Shown: positions 1 through 11,556 of the stretch, in pieces
Layout: each line of letters opens with the position of its first letter
How positions within the stretch are numbered: position 1 is the stretch's first letter
Origin: Silene latifolia
Lineage: Eukaryota > Streptophyta > Magnoliopsida > Caryophyllales > Caryophyllaceae
Assembly (NCBI RefSeq): GCF_048544455.1
Contig: NC_133534.1
Coordinates: 86,209,637 to 86,273,636, forward strand
Direction of reading: 5' to 3'
Length of the DNA stretch: 64,000 nt
The notes under the pieces: model-generated
What the model was told of the DNA's origin: nothing
The model's database searches: none
Seen by the model: the letters and a program-made list of their open reading frames with translations, nothing else
Position numbers and translations under genes: made by a program

Positions 1-621
1 TCATCTTTGTGTGCATGTGTGGCGTGTAATTCTTCTCTCATCATATGAGGGTTTTCCTCTCATCTATTGGCAAGTTTTATTTCATCATATGGCTATATGA
101 AAGTTTTATCTTGAGTGATTTAGTTCATATGGTGCTAATGACTTGCAACACCTTTTTGTCTATAATAAGTAGATAAAATTTAAGTTTTTTTTAAGAATAA
201 AACCTCATAAACCTCGTTGAGGAACATTTGTATAAACAAACAAAGTAAAAAGAAGAACAGATTATAGGTATGTGCAAGCATGGCATCTTAGATAGGTATA
301 TAGTTAAGCTTAAAATATTTTGTAGATACAATGTGAAAATGGTTGGTCGTCATAACCACGGGAACCTTGAAAAAGCATTAGCATTCACAGGGTAATGTTG
401 TTACTCCTTGCCGAGATTTAATACCATGGGGGCGTGCAGTCAATACTAACCTACGATACCATGGCAGTAAAGGTGTTTTTTAAAATTTATAAATTTAACC
501 TCCGTTGTTCATGGCAGCTTGAGCAGTCTCCAGTATTTACTTAATTGGCTGAAATAAAATCAATAGGGAGTAGTCTGAGTACCAAAAAGACAGAAACAAA
601 TGAAAAGAATAAGAAACAAAC
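1..621 (-). other. putative first intron of the BAP31-like gene / uncharacterised sequence
   Basis: This stretch lies downstream of the BAP31-like exon on the minus strand, so it should be intron 1 if the gene is complete. The expected continuation of the family (rest of the third membrane helix, then a charged coiled coil) is not visible here in any frame. The remaining exons, if present, lie left of the window. I see no other gene or repeat in it. Confidence 0.4.
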
Positions 622-904
622 CCATAAGAGAAGCATCAAGAAGGGATCGAACAAAGAGGATTTGATCAGTGGGATTGATAGAACCGGGCTCCTCTTCGCG
701 CTGACGAATGTTAATTACATTTGAAACAGTTGAAACCAGCAGAACAAGGATAGTACCGGCGACGGTAGTGACAATAACAGGGCCTCTACCACGCTTCATG
801 CGATCCAAACCCATAATTACAAGCTTCCTTAATGGAGTTCTGAACAATAGGAGTAGTATTACTCCCATTTCTGCTACTATTAGGGTGAATAGTAGGTGGA
901 TCAT
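622..904 (-). CDS. BAP31/BAP29-like ER transmembrane protein, first exon (partial)
   Basis: BAP31-family proteins are ER-resident three-helix membrane proteins, implicated in animals and yeast in export or quality control of membrane cargo. The exon starts at the ATG at 904 (MIHLLFTLIVAEMG) and encodes about 94 residues. Helix 1 covers residues 1-21. It is followed by the family-typical stretch LRKLVIMGLDRMKRGRGP, then helix 2 around residues 41-62 (VTTVAGTILVLLVSTVSNVI), a loop with NPTDQIL, and the start of helix 3 (LLDASLMG). A longer in-frame start at 1060 adds 52 low-complexity residues foreign to the family, so 904 is preferred. The reading degenerates after SLMG, where a GT donor sits at 621-620 (ATGG|GTTTGT), so the exon should end at 622 in phase 1. 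Later exons are not in view. The reading frame is intact, so it could be a live gene, but a captured exon cannot be excluded. Confidence 0.82.
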
Positions 905-1085
905 TTTTTGGAAGATCAAATACCAAACTCTGTGACAAAGAAAAAGAGAGAGATTGTGTGTGCCGACGCGATTTGATTTTTGTTTGACTTTCGGTAGAGG
1001 GGTTTTTGCATTTCCCCCTTGTATCTTGATGGATGGTGGGTGGTGGTGGGTAGCACGCACTTGATAGATCTACAATAAAGGATAT
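905..1085 (-). promoter_or_regulatory. 5' leader and proximal upstream region of the BAP31-like gene
   Basis: Read on the minus strand, the bases just upstream of the ATG at 904 are pyrimidine-rich (CTCTCTCTTTTTCTTTGTC), typical of a plant 5' untranslated region. No clear TATA box was found between the ATG and the foldback element that begins at 1086. That element therefore sits less than 200 bp upstream of the start codon and may lie within the promoter. Confidence 0.4.
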
Positions 1086-1266
1086 AAAATTGTTGATTAC
1101 AGTATTTTAAAAGCTTTTTTGAAAATTACAGCCTTATATAATTTATTTGTAAGTTACATCCAGGAGAAATTTTATATCCTTTATGTAGGGAGTACTTGCA
1201 AAAAAAAATTATATAAGGCTGTAATTTTCAAAAAGTGATTTTTGAAAGGCTGTAATCAACAATTTT
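1086..1266. mobile_element. 181-bp foldback (MITE-like) element
   Basis: The two ends are perfect 17-bp inverted repeats: AAAATTGTTGATTACAG at 1086-1102 and its reverse complement at 1250-1266. The inner arms also pair, with GAAAATTACAGCCTTATATAA near 1121-1141 matching its complement near 1208-1228. The whole unit would fold into one long hairpin. No coding capacity is present. Size and structure fit a non-autonomous DNA transposon or foldback element. I could not define a target-site duplication, so the superfamily is open. Confidence 0.7.
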
Positions 1267-1283
1267 CTCATCTATAAAATTTA

Positions 1284-2380
1284 CTAGTTTTAAACCCGTG
1301 CAAAATTGCACGGGTTTGTATTTAGGACGGTATGAATGTTTTTTGATAAATATTTTCTTTTTACATTTCTATTGTAATTATCTAATTGTTTTATATCAGT
1401 GATCTAACTGGAAATGAACATTCTCCACGTAAATAGGATGCGTTAAAACCACAACTACCGGGTGAATGTTCATTTCCAGTTACAGACGGATTAACATCAG
1501 TAAGAGTTTCACCATATTCGGCATAAAGATCTTTCACTAAGCGCTCAACAACATCGTACTATCTAGTTTTAAAAAATATTTAAGTTATTTAATTTATTCG
1601 ATTTACCTTATCGTGTTTTTATTATTTAAACAATATTTGTTATAACAATTGTGAATTATTTATTAAAAAATTTATTAAAAAAAATTTACTAAAAATTTTT
1701 TAATCACGTGTAAATTAAAATAAAATTTATTTATTTGTTTTTTTAGAGTAAAAAAAAATTAAAAATAGTTTTAAATGCTTGTTGAAGACTATATTAACTC
1801 GGTTTCCTATCATTGTCACCTACCAATTTCGGTGTGCGCAGCTGATAATTAAGATGCCGAGTTTTATATTCCATGTACATATGCCGTCATTATTGTTTTT
1901 TGAAAAAAAAAATTTGTACCCTGTAGTTTTAAAAAAATATGTTGTGAATTTGTGGTACAATAATATTAACAAAAATACATGTAATTCATTTCCGTTGTAG
2001 GTTCAATCTCGTATATAACTGTAATTCCTTCCTGAAATTATGTAATTTTATTGTGTAATTTTGTTTTAAAAATTATGTAATTTAATCACATTTACTCACA
2101 TTTGTAATTAATTCTGCGTAAATGTTATGCATTTTCTTTACACGGAATGTATAAAATTTTATCATAATATTAATTCGAAGAAGTATTCCATAAGATTATT
2201 TTATATAATCTGTTGCGACACGGAATTTAGCGCATGTTCGAAAAGATGGATATCTAAATAATTAAATACGTTGCACACTCATGGGTCCCACCATAACCTG
2301 GATTTTCCAAAAAAAAAAATGCATTTATGACGTGGCGCGCTGTACAATGAGTATTGTCTTCTGAATTTATATAGATAAGA
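1284..2380 (-). mobile_element. non-autonomous Helitron, 1.1 kb, minus strand
   Basis: On the minus strand the element begins with TC at 2380 (TCTTATCTATATAAATTC, the usual plant Helitron 5' style). It ends with CTAG at 1284-1287, preceded by the strong hairpin AAACCCGTGCAA/TTGCACGGGTTT (1292-1317). The flanking bases are A before the 5' end and T after the 3' end, as expected for Helitron insertion between A and T. There is no Rep/helicase coding sequence, so it depends on an autonomous partner. It also contains an internal 19-bp perfect inverted repeat (listed separately). Confidence 0.8.
1405..1482. repeat. 19-bp perfect inverted repeat with 40-bp spacer inside the Helitron
   Basis: TAACTGGAAATGAACATTC at 1405-1423 is matched by its exact reverse complement at 1464-1482. 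The loop is 40 bp. The arms are unrelated to the Helitron terminal hairpin. It could be a nested mini-element or a structural cassette acquired by the Helitron. Confidence 0.75.
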
Positions 2381-2475
2381 TTAAAAAACTAGCCTAAAAA
2401 TGTCACGTAGACAATGTCACATGAGATAAAAAAAAGGCACGTACACAATAACGATGTGACTTGGCAAACTAATAT
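2381..2475. other. short unassigned spacer, Helitron to Copia
   Basis: About 95 bp of AT-rich sequence between the Helitron 5' end and the Copia LTR. It ends in AATAT (2471-2475), the left copy of the Copia target-site duplication. No gene is seen. Confidence 0.6.
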
Positions 2476-3734
2476 TGAAGGAAATGTAGATCTTTATACA
2501 TGTTAACATACTCATATATGTCTAATTAATTTGTCATAAATTAAAACGGATCTTATGCATGCAAACAATAAAAAGAATAGAGGAGAAATCATGTCCTTAC
2601 ATAATTGATTTCGGATATTTGGGCACAAAAGAGATCACCTTTCTCTTTTGTTCTTGAGCTTATTCCAATGGAAGAACAAAGATCTAAGAGCAAGATCTCT
2701 CCCTAAGCTTAATACCCAAGGCTTTCACTTAATCTAATTAATATTACAATACTAGTATAATATTAATCTATGAGAAAATTGAACCAAAAATATTGTTAAC
2801 ACTTTGAATATTTTCGGTTTTGTAGAGAGATAAAGAGAGGATTTTATTTCTCTAGAAAACTTATTTTTTGGATGAGTGAATGAATGAGAAAATAATACAC
2901 TACTCTTTAGTATATTCTATGGTAAAATTATAAGAAAAACAATGACATATTGCCTTCCCCAAAACCGTGTAAGAGGAGGCTTATTGGGGAGCCAATGCAT
3001 GAAAAATTTGTTCTTCACAAGAAACAATAGGCTTGCATGCCTAGTCTTGCTTTTTCATCATTGTGTTTTATCAACTAAATAAAACAATTAACTAGCTTAA
3101 TCTCCCCAATTATTTCGGCACTTAACATAATATGGATCCCATATTATTTTTGTCAATTGTCTATATGTTACATGTTACATGTCACATATATTTGTTATGT
3201 ATTTTTAACATATTAAAAATCAACGTATTAATAAAAATACGTCACATACAAAATCGACTTAGTAATTTCATAATTACTTGTACCCAAAAATTTTTACCAT
3301 TTATAAATTTCAACTGATTGAATTTAGAATAATTCATTCATTTTAATTGTTACATTAAACAATTTATTTCATCCGAGTAATTATACAATTTAATTACTCA
3401 GACCGTATCTCATTTAATCATATTTCAATTTGATACGTAAATTTTACTTCCAAAATCGTCCGTCAATTTTCAAGTAATTTAATCAACTCGCAACGTTATA
3501 CGATTAATTAAATAATCAATTAAGTGTATTGCCCTTTAGGTATGACCTAGGGGGTCAACTGATCACCACCGTCACACGACAGTAATGTCAAACTCTAGTC
3601 AGCCAATCATTACCGATATATGTTGACCGAGTTGTGATAACACTATTACTTCCCAATTGTATTCTTAAAATGAGATTTAATAATGATATTTAAATCATGT
3701 GATCGCACTATTGTTGAGGACACATTTCCCAACA
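2476..3734 (-). repeat. 3' LTR of Copia copy 1 (left on the plus strand)
   Basis: 1259 bp, starting TG and ending CA, nearly identical to 10298-11556. By orientation of the polyprotein this is the 3' LTR. Just inside it, at 3735-3745, the complement of AAGTGGGAGAT is the polypurine tract, typical of Copia elements. Confidence 0.93.
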
Positions 3735-4501
3735 ATCTCCCACTTGTCCTCGACAAGTGTGCGTCACCAATTCTCTTGTCCTATTACTATCTCCCACTCA
3801 ATGCAAGGTGTCTTTCGGTCGTACTTGCAAGTGATCATATCGAGAGTGGTTTCCTCGATCCGGAGAATAAGCGATTGACCGGATTTATCCACACCGGATA
3901 CCTTCCGAGCGTGGCCACGCATTTCGATTCATTGCTCCTCGAGTGGCCCCGAGATATTGTTATAACCCTGACAAGGGGTGGACAATTCCTATCGCACTCA
4001 TTCCCTTCGACTAGCCACAGCCATCATAACCCAAAATATGCCCATTTGACCCCATTTACGAAGGTCGTAGTAACATAAATCAAAGTTAATCTGAAACTGT
4101 GCCATCTTAGGAGAATAGTCTTTAGTCAAAAGAATCGACTCATTTGAATACTATAGTAGCTCTCGCCACGACCAGGCTATATAAATTTGCGAGAACTCTA
4201 TAAGCGGTCATTAGGCCCGACAAAATGTTCTTAATAAATGATCTGCCTATGTGATCGACTAGTCATCTCACATGACTTTATGGCACTTGAACTTGCCATC
4301 AATCGCCTCACACTATAGTCACTTCGAGACGTCACCTCATACAAGTGACTATGGGCAAATACTATGTTAATCCGTGTTCACTTTAACGGGGTTCAATTGT
4401 CTCTACAACCCGTATGGATGTAACAAAGTATAAATTAAAGATAAAAGACAAATGTGATTATGAACATGAACAAAAACAACACTTTTATTTCATTTCAAAA
4501 T
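3735..4501 (-). other. 3' noncoding region of Copia copy 1 between RNase H and LTR
   Basis: About 770 bp without a credible reading frame on the coding strand. It starts with the polypurine tract and shares short exact blocks with the matching region of the Copia element at 46954-55937. Examples are CTCCTCGAGTGGCCCCGAGA near 3936 and TAGTCAAAAGAATCGACTC near 4122. The 131-codon plus-strand frame at 3683-4078 runs across the LTR boundary on the antisense strand and is not a gene. Confidence 0.7.
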
Positions 4502-7500
4502 CTAAGAAAAATTTGGTACACGTTTAAGTCCCATGGACGTAACATGTCCATCATGCTTAGCCTGCGATAAAGGCTTGGTGAGCGGATCGGCTATGTTGTC
4601 ATCCGTCCCAACCTTACAAATCGCAATTTCCTTTCTTTCAATGAAATCTCTTATTACATGATATTTTCTAAGTACATGTCTAGATCTATTACTAGACTTC
4701 GGCTCCTTAGCTTGGAAGATCGTCCCACTATTATCACAATAGAGAGTGATGGGATCATCGGCGGTAGGTACTACTTTTAGACCTTCCGTGAATTGCTTGA
4801 TCCACATAGCTTCCTTGGCGACCTCGATCTTTGCTATGTACTCACCTCCGTTGTTGAATCCATGATTCTGACTTCCTTGAAGCTTCTCCACTTACGGCAC
4901 CACCATTGAGTATGAAAACAAAACCACTTGTGATTTCATGTCATCTCTATCTGTTTGAAAACTTGAGTCCGTGTATCCTGTAACACGCAACTCGGTGTCT
5001 CCTCCAAACACAAGGATAGAGTCCTTAGTTCTTCTCAAGTACTTAAGGATGTTCTTGACAGCAATCCAGTGACTCTCACTGGATTTGCTTGATATCTACT
5101 TGTCATGCTCAAGGCATACGAGACATCGGGACGTGTGCATATCATGGCATACATGATTGATCCAACGGCGGAAGCGTAAGGGATCAACTTCATGCGTTCA
5201 ACATCATGGGGTTCGGAGGGACATTGAGTCCTGCTCAATATCGTTCCGGTTACCATAGGTACCAAACCCCTTTTGGATTTGTCCATGCTGAATCGTCGAA
5301 GAATCTTATCAACATAAGACTCTTGACTTAGTGCCAATATCCTCTTGGGTCTATCTCTATAGATCAGGATACCTAATATGCGTTGTGCCTCTCCTAAATC
5401 CTTCATTTGGAAGTGGTTACCTAACCACTTCTTAATGAGAAGACAACATAGGAATATCATTTCCAATGAGTAGTATGTCATCGACATACAATATTAGGAA
5501 CACAACATTGCTCCCATTGAATTTCATGTATAAACATGGTTCCTCAACATTTCGAGTGAAACCATTTTCTTTTATAACATGATTGAATCGATGATTCCAA
5601 CTTCTAGATGCTTGCTTAAGACCATAAATGGATCTCTTAAGCTTGCATACTTTGTTAGGATTTTTAGAATCAACAAAACCTTCGGGTTGTATCATGTACA
5701 CCTCCTCTTCTAAATGCCCATTTAGAAAAGCGGTTTTGACATCCATTTGCCAAATTTCATAATCATGAAATGCGGCGATCGCTAACAAAATCCGTATGGA
5801 TCTTAGCATGGCTACGGGGGCGAAGGTCTCATCATAATGGAGACCTTGGACTTGGGTAAATCCTTTTGCCACTAGCCTAGCTTTGTAGACATCATCATGT
5901 CCTTCTATGCCATTTTTGACCTTGAATATCCATTTGCATTGGAGGGGTCTTGCCCCTTTAGGCAAATCTACCAAGTCCCAAACTTGGTTTTCAAGCATAG
6001 AATCCATTTCGGACTTCATGGCTTCAAGCCATAAGGTGGAATTAGGACTAGAGATTGCGGCCTTGTAGGTGGCGGGATCGTCACTTTCCATAAGCAACAC
6101 ATCGAGTGTTTCATCTTCTTCGATAAGTCCCACATATCGATCGGGATGGCGAATTACTCGGCCCGTCCTTCTTAGTGGAGGAGGTACAACCGCGTTAGAC
6201 GACGAAGGAACATCTTCTTGCGTCTCTATCTCGGTTTGTGGCTCTTGAACTTCATCAAGTTCAAAATTTCTCCCACTCTGTCTTTTAGAAATAAATTCTC
6301 TTTCTAAGAAGACAGCCTCACAAGACACAAACACTTTATGATCTTGAGGTTTGTAGAAGTAATACCCTCGAGAGGTTGAGGGATAACCTACAAAGATGCA
6401 TTTTTCGGATCTTGGGGCTAGCTTGTTGTCGTTCTTAGTTTTGACGTAAGCATCACATCCCCAAATCTTCATATAGGATATATTTGGGATCTTACCCGTC
6501 CACATCTCACATGGAGTCTTTTCGGTGGACTTTGTGGGACTATTATTCAAAGATCGAATTGCGGTTTGTATCGCAAATCCCCAAAACGAGTTCGGTAACT
6601 CGGTTTGACTCATCATGGATCGAACCATATCTAGTAAGGTTCGATTTCTCCTTTCGGCAACACCATTAAGTTGTGGTGTTCCGGGTGGAGAAAGTTGTGA
6701 TATAATGCCACAACCTTTCAAGTGTGAATCAAATTCAAGACTAAGGTATTCACCACCACGATCGGATCGAAGTGCCTTAATCCTTTTGTTCAATTGGTTC
6801 TCTACTTCGTTTTGGAATTCCTTGAATTTCTCAAATGCTTCACTCTTGTGTTTCATTAAATAGATATACCCATATCTACTTAAGTCATCGGTGAAGGTTA
6901 TAAAGTAGTCATAATTACCACGAGCGGTGATGCTCATTGGTCCGCATACATCGGTGTGTATGAGTCCTAATAGCTCACTAGCTCGTGTCCCTTTACCACT
7001 AAAAGGATTACGAGTCATTTTGCCAAGTAGGCAATATTCGCATGTACCAAATGATTGATAATCAAATGGTGCAATCACATTAGTAGAAATTAATCTTTTG
7101 ATGCGATTCTCGTTTATGTGACCTAATCGACAATGCCAAATGAACGCTTCACTTGGGTCACTTGTTTTGAGTTTCTTTGATTGTATGTTATAAATATCAT
7201 TTGTTGGATTTGAGGTCTCTAAAATGTAAATGCCATTAATGGAAGAAGCTTGGCCAATAACCAAATCATTCCTAGAAATAGAGCAACGATTGTTCTTAAT
7301 GACAAAACAAAAACCGTCCATGTCTAGCATGGCGATTGAAATAATGTTTTTAGAGAGCGTAGGAACATAAAAACAATTATGCAAATACAACTCAAAGCCG
7401 TTTGGCAAAGCTAGAACATAAGTTCCTTTGGATTCGGCCGCTACCCGAGCTCCATTTCCAAGTCGAAGATCCACATCTCCCTTGCTAAGCTTCTCCACAT

Positions 7501-8050
7501 CTCTTAAACCCTGTAAATGATTACAAAGGTGAGAACCACAACCGGTATCTAGTACCCATGTCGTAGTGGAAGTATAATTTATATCAATAACATAAATTTC
7601 TTTAGGAATTGTACCTTTTGGAGTAATGAGTCCTTCCCTTATATTTCGCAAATACATAGGGCAATTCCTAAGCCAATGTCCCATGCCATAGCAATAATGG
7701 CACTCATCATTAACTTGCTTGAAGTTCTTGACTTTCTTTGCTTTCTTCTTGAACCTCTTGCCCTTTGAAGCAAGAACTTGATTGCTAGAGCTCCCACTAG
7801 CTTTGGCATCTTTATCTTCCAGAGACAAAGACCCTATAGACCGTATGAGGTAGTCTTCCTGAGACGGACTCACACGAGGTCTAGTAGTAGTGGGTGGTTT
7901 AGAAGAAGTGATGAAATTTAGGTTTCCATCCGAACCTATCCCGAAATGAAGTTCTCTAGTTGTATCGAAATTATTGTTGGAGCATACGTCGTCAAGAACA
8001 TGGTGAAATGACTCAATAGTAATTGGTGCGGTAGCATTTGATGGATTCAT
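4502..8050 (-). pseudogene. Copia polyprotein, copy 1: gag tail-protease-integrase-RT-RNase H, frameshifted
   Basis: The first open segment (8050 to 5432, 872 codons) holds, in order: a CCHC zinc knuckle (CHYCYGMGHWLRNC), the protease motif VLDTGCGSHLC, integrase zinc-binding HCRLGHINENR and CEYC, the integrase catalytic core (HTDVCGP, RSDRGGEYLS, GVAERRNRTLLDMVRSMM), and reverse transcriptase (WIFKVKN, MDVKTAFLNG, IYGLKQASRSW, YVDDILLIGN). Translation then shifts frame near 5440-5490 into a second segment (to 5035) with MKDLGEAQRILGI and CTRPDVSYALSMTSR. A last piece (4891-4502) ends RNase H with LYCDNSGTIFQAKEPK and NIADPLTKPLS. At least two breaks are needed to read through. The gag part before the zinc knuckle is only about 110 residues and lacks the usual capsid-like domain. 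The enzymes would cut, integrate and copy the element, but this copy is inactive as written. Confidence 0.92.
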
Positions 8051-10297
8051 TGTAATGCACTACAAATATGGAGGAAAGGAAATATTAACATTTGTCTTTT
8101 TAAATCATACTTGCAAATTTAACAAGATATGAACATTTATATAGTGACCTCTACCCAACTATAATAAATGATTCCAAGATCCAAATTCATATCGACTTAG
8201 GCACGGTGGGGCCGATACATCCTTTATCAATATAACTCGGTGGATTAACGTTTAATCGATTCTACTTTTAGAACTCTTGGTCGATAATATTACATTAACA
8301 ATTATCTATAGCCCAAAACACATTGACAAGGGCACGGTGGGGCCGATACATCCCTTATCAAATACTTTTGTTGAGTTCAATCCAAATTTCGAATAAATGT
8401 GTCCATGATCCAAACCCACATTAACTTGGGCACGGTGGGGCCGATACATCCCTCATCAACATGAATTCGGTGGATTAACATTCATCACCCACTTCCCCTA
8501 CGTAACAAGGTTTGTACCCGGTGGGGCCGAGCGCACTCCCTCGCGAAATAGGTTTTCATGGTTTCTACTATTTGGTAAGGCTATGTCTCAATTGATAGTT
8601 TTAGCGAGAGGTCATGTCAAATTATTATCTATCACGTTTTAAGTGAACTAAAGCGGTGAACTACGATAATTATATTTGACACGGTCGATAAACTCGATAA
8701 ATAGACAATGCATGTTTAGTTATGGCGATTTAGCAATGCATGTGACATAAAATAAAATGCAAGCATAAAAGTAAATAAATCCTAGTATGGCCTTTCCTAA
8801 AATAGAAAAACTATTAATCTATTACATATTCGGAAACCAACTCCATTGGTCCCTTGAACTTCGGTTGTGGCACGCATCTCGAGGTAACACCGTCTTTATG
8901 TATCGCCATTCTTGAAGAAATCCGTCTTTAGGAACTCCGGAATGAATAAAATTACATAATAAATTACATAATTTCCTATTATACATTTGTAACTAAAATA
9001 AAATAAATCTATTAAATATTACAAAACGGTGATACGAGATCACAATAAAAAATTACAACCGAATCGATATTCCCATACATTTCGGGAAATACCAATTAAA
9101 ATCTAAGGCCATACTAAGTAAAATTACATAATTCAAAATTACATAAATTAAAATTATGACAATCATAAATAAAAATGCAGCATTATAATATGTATGAACA
9201 TGCTCAATTTTTATGCTAAATCGCCTTTAAATTTGCCAATATCGTATATTACTTGGTTTTAACGGATTTGCGTGATTTCAACATTTTATAATCACAAATA
9301 TGCATAAACTCATATTTATGCACTAGTTAATTACCCTAACTACTTAGGACTCAAAATATAGTCTTCACTAGTAATTTGACCATAATTAACTTTTATTTAT
9401 AAAATTGTTCATAAATGGACCAAAAATTACAAAAATAAGCCATTAACCTTCAAATAAATCACAAAATTTCAAATAAATTCAAAATTTGAAATTTAAAATT
9501 CATGAACATTCTGGAAAAATCCATGACACTCATAATGTTCAAAATCTTAGGTTAAAAAAAATTCGAAAATTTTCCGGAAAAACAATGTTGCGGTTTATCG
9601 ATATATAATAAAATAATCATAAAAACATGGAAAAATTATTTTCATTAACTTTTCAATTTTAGATCTGAAAAATATAATAAAATGCAACATTAGACGTTTT
9701 TCCTTAGTCATAGATTATGTTTTATTAATTTTCAACTAATAATGTCACTATTTATGCCATTTTTCTTCAAAAATTCATAAATCATGCTAAAAGACTTCTT
9801 TATAGCCAATTATTTTACACACATCTTGTAAAATTGCATGTGACAACATATAAATTTTCTATGACCAGATTCGAAATTTAACTCATATTAACCTATTTTT
9901 CTCTTAAATCCGAATTTAATAGTGAAAAATTCATTTTTCGAGCATAACAAGTGCAAAAATTATGAAAAATTACAGATTATCTCAAAATAATATATGTGAT
10001 AACATATCCAAAGATCAACTTAAAATTCGAAGTATAGCTAATTTTCGACCAAAAATGACATTTTTACTCATAAAATCACATTTAAATGTCATTATTATTA
10101 AATATGAACAATAAAAATCCGAAAAATTAACCAAAAAATCCTAAAACACTTTAGGACCAGAAATATTAACATGCATGTAATTATTTCGTGATATATCATA
10201 ATAACACAAATTTTACAAGTTTTATTTCGTTATTCATATAACTCGGAAAAACTTTTAACCAATTTGCATGCAAACAACCGTGGCTCTTGATACCGAT
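8051..10297 (-). other. long 5' leader of Copia copy 1, with primer-binding site
   Basis: About 2.2 kb of AT-rich sequence between the LTR and the first Met. No gag capsid domain is visible. Next to the LTR the minus strand reads CGGTATCAAGAGCC (10282-10295). This resembles the initiator-Met tRNA primer site TGGTATCAGAGCC, with a changed first base and one extra A. Near the ORF there are direct repeats of a GGTGGGGCCGATACATCC block (listed separately). The leader shares GAACTCTTGGTCGATA (near 8270) with the other Copia element (near 53048). Confidence 0.65.
8201..8530. repeat. interspersed direct repeats (GGTGGGGCCGATACATCC) in Copia leader
   Basis: GGTGGGGCCGATACATCC occurs within units starting near 8201, 8332 and 8430. 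A shortened fourth copy (CCGGTGGGGCCGAG) lies near 8518. The units also share GGTGGATTAACNTT. Spacing is about 100-130 bp. The arrangement suggests local tandem amplification just upstream of the polyprotein start. Confidence 0.75.
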
Positions 10298-11556
10298 TGA
10301 AGGAAATGTAGATCTTTATACATGTTAACATACTCATATATGTCTAATTAATTTGTCATAAATTAAAACGGATCTTATGCATGCAAACAATAAAAAGAAT
10401 AGAGGAGAAATCATGTCCTTACATAATTGATTTCGGATATTTGGGCACAAAAGAGATCACCTTTCTCTTTTGTTCTTGAGCTTATTCCAATGGAAGAACA
10501 AAGATCTAAGAGCAAGATCTCTCCCTAAGCTTAATACCCAAGGCTTTCACTTAATCTAATTAATATTACAATACTAGTATAATATTAATCTATGAGAAAA
10601 TTGAACCAAAAATATTGTTAACACTTTGAATATTTTCGGTTTTGTAGAGAGATAAAGAGAGGATTTTATTTCTCTAGAAAACTTATTTTTTGGATGAGTG
10701 AATGAATGAGAAAATAATACACTACTCTTTAGTATATTCTATGGTAAAATTATAAGAAAAACAATGACATATTGCCTTCCCCAAAACCGTGTAAGAGGAG
10801 GCTTATTGGGGAGCCAATGCATGAAAAATTTGTTCTTCACAAGAAACAATAGGCTTGCATGCCTAGTCTTGCTTTTTCATCATTGTGTTTTATCAACTAA
10901 ATAAAACAATTAACTAGCTTAATCTCCCCAATTATTTCGGCACTTAACATAATATGGATCCCATATTATTTTTGTCAATTGTCTATATGTTACATGTTAC
11001 ATGTCACATATATTTGTTATGTATTTTTAACATATTAAAAATCAACGTATTAATAAAAATACGTCACATACAAAATCGACTTAGTAATTTCATAATTACT
11101 TGTACCCAAAAAATTTTACCATTTATAAATTTCAACTGATTGAATTTAGAATAATTCATTCATTTTAATTGTTACATTAAACAATTTATTTCATCCGAGT
11201 AATTATACAATTTAATTACTCAGACCGTATCTCATTTAATCATATTTCAATTTGATACGTAAATTTTACTTCCAAAATCGTCCGTCAATTTTCAAGTAAT
11301 TTAATCAACTCGCAACGTTATACGATTAATTAAATAATCAATTAAGTGTATTGCCCTTTAGGTATGACCTAGGGGGTCAACTGATCACCACCGTCACACG
11401 ACAGTAATGTCAAACTCTAGTCAGCCAATCATTACCGATATATGTTGACCAGTTGACAGTAACACTATTACTTCCCAATTGTATTCTTAAAATGAGATTT
11501 AATAATGATATTTAAATCATGTGATCGCACTATTGTTGAGGACACATTTCCCAACA
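10298..11556 (-). repeat. 5' LTR of Copia copy 1 (right on the plus strand)
   Basis: 1259 bp, the same length as its partner at 2476-3734 and nearly identical to it. It is adjacent to the primer-binding site at 10282-10295. It should contain the promoter that drives minus-strand transcription. Confidence 0.93.

Larger units (their letters stand above)
2476..11556 (-). mobile_element. complete Copia-superfamily LTR retrotransposon (copy 1), 9.1 kb
   Basis: The element is bounded by two 1259-bp LTRs (2476-3734 and 10298-11556) that start TGAAGGAAATG and end CCCAACA. It is flanked by the 5-bp duplication AATAT at 2471-2475 and 11557-11561. The polyprotein is on the minus strand in the order gag remnant, protease, integrase, reverse transcriptase, RNase H, and integrase before RT defines Copia. 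The LTRs are almost identical (small differences near 3290 and 3625), so insertion was recent. The pol frame is already broken and the main gag domain is missing, so this copy is probably not autonomous. Confidence 0.95.

Noticed and set aside
3683..4078. 131-codon plus-strand ORF
   Set aside because: It spans the Copia LTR boundary on the antisense strand and has no recognisable domain. The parallel region of the other Copia element is not open in the same way.
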